From Amyloporia xantha (Eukaryota > Basidiomycota > Agaricomycetes > Polyporales > Adustoporiaceae), in the NCBI GenBank assembly GCA_036971615.1, contig JAYKKR010000002.1, positions 930,001 to 994,000 of the forward strand: a stretch of 64,000 nucleotides of DNA, given 5' to 3'. Positions 60,206 to 64,000 of the stretch are shown piece after piece. Both the position numbers and the translations under genes were made by a program. The notes under the pieces are model-generated. The model was given only the letters and a program-made list of their open reading frames with translations, had not been told where the DNA came from and did not search any database. The stretch's first letter is position 1. Each line of letters opens with the position of its first letter.

Positions 60206-62398
60206 GTGACTCGCTACTCATTTGTCTATCAGCATCAACTACTGGCCACGGCTCCGCTAGAGCGGCTTCGGTCTAGGCTCAACCCGTGTCATGGGCAAAT
60301 GCGGACCAAAAAAATTGCGATGCTAAGGAGAAGGCGTGGGTGCAGAGCGGCATCAACGGTCGCGAGCGTTACTTCGACGTGGCGGCTCCACCGTCTCGGA
60401 ATAAACCACACCGTGTATCTTCCACGCCTTGGCTTCTATCCTTCGCCACATGTCACTCCTTTTTTTGCAGACCCTCTGGTGCATGAGGACAGCGGTCGAC
60501 TTCGAATCGGTGCGAATATCGGTGACCCTAGCATGGAAGCGGAGCTGTCTCTCGACGATACGCTGCGGTCGGATAGCTGCAGACCTTTAGCATCTCTGCT
60601 CAGAGCGAAGCAGGGGGACGGGCAAGACGATATTGAGGCGAGGCAAATTCAACCTGGGATCGCATGTTCCAAGGCTGTTGGCTCAGGTGCGGCAGGATTC
60701 GTTGTAGATGACGGAGATGAAAGCGCCCTCAGTGTAAACCCCACACTGCTCATCGTCTCTCCTCCGTCAGCGACACCGGAGGATTTCGTTCCTCCTGTAA
60801 CCTCACCAGCCAGCTCTGACGACATAGATGCACAACCCTCCCCTGGCTCAGGCGACGTACATACACTAGATGCATTCAGCACGCGCACACAGTCTGTCAC
60901 TCATCCCCTGGACCTCAGAGTCACCGGCACCTTCGACCTTACTATACCCTCTCCAAGTGATGCAACCCTTTCTCTGGAAAATGACAAGGCAGAATGCTCT
61001 AATTGTGGCATAACCAATACTCCACTTTGGCGTCGCGGTCGGAAGGGGGAGCCGATTTGCAACGCATGCGGACTGTATCTCAGGGCGGTAAGTATCCACT
61101 TTATCTTATGATCCGTCTATTCATGCCCCTATTTGACATCCTGAAGCATCACACATCTCGACCGCAATACATGTACAAAAATAGCAGACTGGGTGACAGA
61201 AATGAGTATATCAAAAGAAAGCGTCCGGTGGTCATCGCCGGGTCGAAATCAGGTTTCCTTCTCACTGATTTGTGCTCTATCCAGGCTGATTTTTTAACAC
61301 AGTGCAATGTTACAACTGTCTTGCAACAAAGACCCCCGTGTGGAGGAAGGGCGTTCAAGGCGAGATGTTGTGTAATGCGTAAGTTCGCAGCACTGTGGAA
61401 ACTTCACCGCAGTGTTTGAGATGCTCATGTTCTCGTGTATGTGACCTCAGTTGTGGCTTGTAGTAAGTCATGAAACCCTGTATATTCGCGAAGATAGTAC
61501 TCACTATATGGTATACTAGCTATAGGAATCACGGTTCTGCCCGTCCTATTTCCTTGAAGTATGACATGGCCGGTAGGCGAAACCGGGCTCCTGAACATCC
61601 TGCAACCAAATCCATGGGGCTTCGTAGGTCTTCGTGATATATCTATACCGCTCATACTCACCGTCTTTGCGGCTATATTGCTCAGATCGTTCAAACGGAT
61701 CGAAAGATTTACCAGACGCTTGTGCAGACCGCGATCTCTCACCAACTACGAGATTGGTTCCTTCCCCCCTGCGGGAGTCTGTGACAGATGGTATGTCATC
61801 ACAGGATCATATATTGACCGAGATACACACTGATGCGATGGAATTCGACACACCGCAAATCATAGCAACGATCTCTTACGGTGCGCAGCATAGCGCTGAC
61901 ATATACAATAGCGAAAGCGATGTGACACCCTCTACCCCCGCATTGCCTTCAGAGTGTCCAAGTCCTAGGGGTGATAGCAACGATCATTGTGGAGCGTCGT
62001 TTAAACAGAGCCACAGCTGCTTACTCTGCTCAGCGTCAACATGCACATGCTATCATGACTCTATGTCGTCGCGGTCTAGCATCCCATCATCTGTAGAGGC
62101 GTCCGTAACCCCACAAGACGTTCTGGATGCCAACGGCTTTGCACATACAGCCAGCACTACCGGAAGTCTTTCGATACAGAACATCTCTTCCCCCCGTCGA
62201 CCTGCATCCACGGATCCGACTTCAGCATCTTCTTCCATGCCGTCCGACTTCACATACTACTCCGACTGGGATTATGACATGTACAGTATGAGCAACGACG
62301 TTTTGTGGAACACGCCTATTCCCCATGAGCATCAGTACCTTTCTGCGGTTGATTCTAATAACCCTGACTTCTCTCACACAATTTTCCCTCAGATGTAG
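60206..62398 (+). CDS. two-finger GATA transcription factor (6 exons)
   Basis: This is a zinc-finger regulator binding GATA-type sites. The 3' model is firm: exons ending at 61087, then 61207-61252, 61303-61378, 61451-61462, 61520-61623 and 61686-62398. Counting from the ATG at 60206 it closes to 610 aa. Finger 1 is CSNC-x17-CNAC (about residues 264-288). Finger 2 is CYNC-x17-CNAC (about 312-336), interrupted inside CNAC. The motif continues through a 12-nt exon encoding CGL to [15 protein letters not shown]. The C-terminal 230 residues are Ser/Thr/Pro-rich with a Cys cluster, [15 protein letters not shown]. Two x17 fingers are the layout of the fungal iron-responsive repressors (SreA/Urbs1/Fep1 type), but the conserved Cys-rich linker of that group is not obvious, so I do not assign that role. 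The start could be a later Met, and the junction after finger 1 has an alternative. Confidence 0.85.
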
Positions 62399-62981
62399 AG
62401 ATCGGACGTGCGTATTGCTATATTCCACATGACAGTCTTTGCCACGCAACACACAGACTCTATGCCTTCTACTTATATTCGTAATCTGTACTGCAATAGC
62501 ATGACTAGTAGCCTATGGTAGCCTGGGACGGTCCGATCAACGAATTCGTGATTGTTTGCAACGATGATCAATTCCTCTTCAAGTATTTTGTCGCTTCAAT
62601 AAAGGTTGTCTACTGCACGTATTCGGTTATGAAGCTGTATATTACTGCGTGGCTGTTGACCGCATGCCAGGTGTGTGTAGGCTTTGACACCTGCTGCCTC
62701 TCCCTGTGTCTCCTTTATAACGTGCAATGGTCCCTGTTCTCACTGCCTGGCGTCTTTAATAAGTTTGGTCATAATATTCATCCCGTCTCATCTCTCGCCA
62801 CGATAACTGGCAACCGCTTGATGTCAAGCTATATATTAAATATGAACGCGCAGCCTGTATGAGAAGAATTCTGGTAGCGTTCGCAGTATTATAGTACATA
62901 GGTGAGATCAACCATAACAGGGCAGCAACAGCTCCGAAGGTTCATAAAACTGCAGATACGTCCACATTGGGAGAAATATTA
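62399..62981. other. intergenic interval between convergent genes
   Basis: It holds the 3' flanks of the GATA gene (+) and of the minus-strand gene ending at 62982. A 115-codon + strand frame at 62515-62862 is hydrophobic but has no motif and no sign of being a gene. Confidence 0.5.
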
Positions 62982-63798
62982 TCATGTGGCAATCACACGT
63001 TTTCTGGATTTGCGTGTCCTGCGATGCTCGTCGCGCGGGATGGCCCTTTCGTAGCATTCTTGAAGACTGATAGAGGAAGGCATTGCACGCGCTGCGGACC
63101 TCCTTCCGCGATGATGTGTCTTCGGGGCGTTCCCTAGATGGACAGGTGGAGATACGACATGTGATTTATGCTGCGCCTCGACCTCTTGTGACACCTGGAT
63201 CGCGGCCTGCACGAGCGACGGCGCGGAACAGGCCCCCTGAGACCTCCTACATTGGGCATGGTCGACTCTGTGTGGGGGAACATCGTCCGGTGACATTTCA
63301 CGAGACATGCTAGTGCTCGGCTCTTGAAGGCTGCCGGATCTATCGACGGGGATATCTGGTTCTGGCTCGACGCCTGTCAACAACGGAACAATCTCCTTGC
63401 CTCGTATGGCAAAGAAATTGCGCTCTTCTTGTGCGAAGTAGCGGCTAGTAGAGTGGGGGTCGCAATGAACGGGGGACACCGGAGGAAATAGTTTCATGAG
63501 ATCGTGTCCCGTGAGAGGAACAGGATATTGTCTGGCAGAATGGTTACGGTCGACAACTAAGTCGACGGCTTAGAAAACAACAATTCCAAAATTGTATGAA
63601 GACAAAGAGAGGCGTAGGCGCACCTGTCAGAGCGCGTGACGATTGAAAAGGTTCGCTTGGACTAGTCATGTAGCTCCGTGGACAGATTGTACCTGTCGAT
63701 GTCTGCGAATGATGGAGAGGACGGAGTTGACTGCCTGTGGAGGTAGTTGTCTGAGACAGTCTACCGGACACAGGATAAATGGGCGATTTTGAGCACAT
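62982..63798 (-). CDS. conserved-looking basic Ser/Pro-rich protein, function unknown (2 exons, 249 aa)
   Basis: The exons are 63798-63624 and 63556-62982 on the minus strand, joined in phase across a 67-nt intron. Exon 1 is Ser/Thr-rich. The junction reads RALT then VVDRNHSARQYPVPLTG, followed by HDLMKLFPP and a short folded-looking segment RYFAQEERNFFAIRGKEIV. The second half is polar and ends in a strongly basic tail (RRTRKSRKRV). The QYPVPLTGHDLM...FPP block resembles a motif I associate with uncharacterised Agaricomycete proteins. The basic tail could be a nuclear signal. No domain name can be given. Confidence 0.62.
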
Positions 63799-64000
63799 AC
63801 CAAAACGTCAGCAATCGTTCATCATGTTATAAAGGTAGGCACGCGCAAAATATTCACAGGGATGCACGCTCTTCCCGCATTGTTCGCTTCTAGATAACGT
63901 TACGGCACGGCGATACAGGCATCGGATTACGGGAGCTAGTCCCTCTCCACCCACTGATCTATGCATCATGACAGAACATTGCTAGATTGTTCCAGAGCGC

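Noticed and set aside
60206..62398. Naming the GATA gene as the iron regulator (SRE/Urbs1/Fep1)
   Set aside because: Two x17 fingers fit, but the Cys-rich segment between the fingers that marks that group is not evident in my splice model.
1..64000. CRISPR arrays, bacterial promoters and ribosome binding sites, rRNA genes
   Set aside because: Nothing with the required repeat spacing or conserved RNA sequence was seen, and the gene structure is clearly eukaryotic.

Overview
The window looks like basidiomycete, most likely Agaricomycete, genomic DNA. Coding regions are cut into short exons by roughly 40-80 nt GT-AG introns, there are no bacterial-type operons or ribosome binding sites, and the recognisable proteins belong to families typical of mushroom-forming fungi: hAT transposase, homeodomain and Zn2Cys6 regulators, a TET/JBP-type dioxygenase, a chromodomain protein, a two-finger GATA factor. 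I rebuilt gene models by hand from reading-frame continuity, splice phase and family motifs. Where every intron phase closes I say so.

Left part (1-12.7 kb) is mobile-element territory. A complete hAT DNA transposon occupies 1382-6964 between perfect 8-bp target duplications, and its transposase reads open from the BED finger to the dimerisation region. A second, 272-bp non-autonomous hAT-type element with its own perfect 8-bp duplication sits inside one of the transposase introns. The host site is flanked by a ~150-bp inverted repeat that carries a remnant of a coding exon. From about 7.4 to 12 kb the DNA is AT-rich and holds two related CACTG-ended miniature elements, a degenerate 10-bp repeat patch and a possible solo LTR. 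A monopolin (Csm1/Pcs1)-like gene at 11.2-12.7 kb straddles the edge of this AT-rich block.

Middle part (12.7-26.5 kb) is nearly gene-free to my reading. The exception is a GC-rich relic (20.1-22.5 kb) of a conserved-looking basidiomycete protein, broken by stops and frame slips.

Right part (26.5-64 kb) is gene-bearing and rich in nuclear regulators: a homeodomain factor (26.6-28.3), an unassigned multi-exon gene (29.9-31.2), an orphan HMG-like protein (32.3-33.7), a possible multi-span membrane protein (35.7-37.0), a Zn2Cys6 protein (40.7-42.1), a TET/JBP dioxygenase (43.7-45.5), a PHD/chromodomain protein (50.3-51.5), a second Zn2Cys6 factor (52.6-53.7), a small conserved protein (56.3-56.8), a two-finger GATA factor (60.2-62.4) and a basic, Ser/Pro-rich conserved protein (63.0-63.8). 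The closeness of a putative methylcytosine oxidase and a chromatin reader suggests, without proving, a link to transposon or chromatin control.
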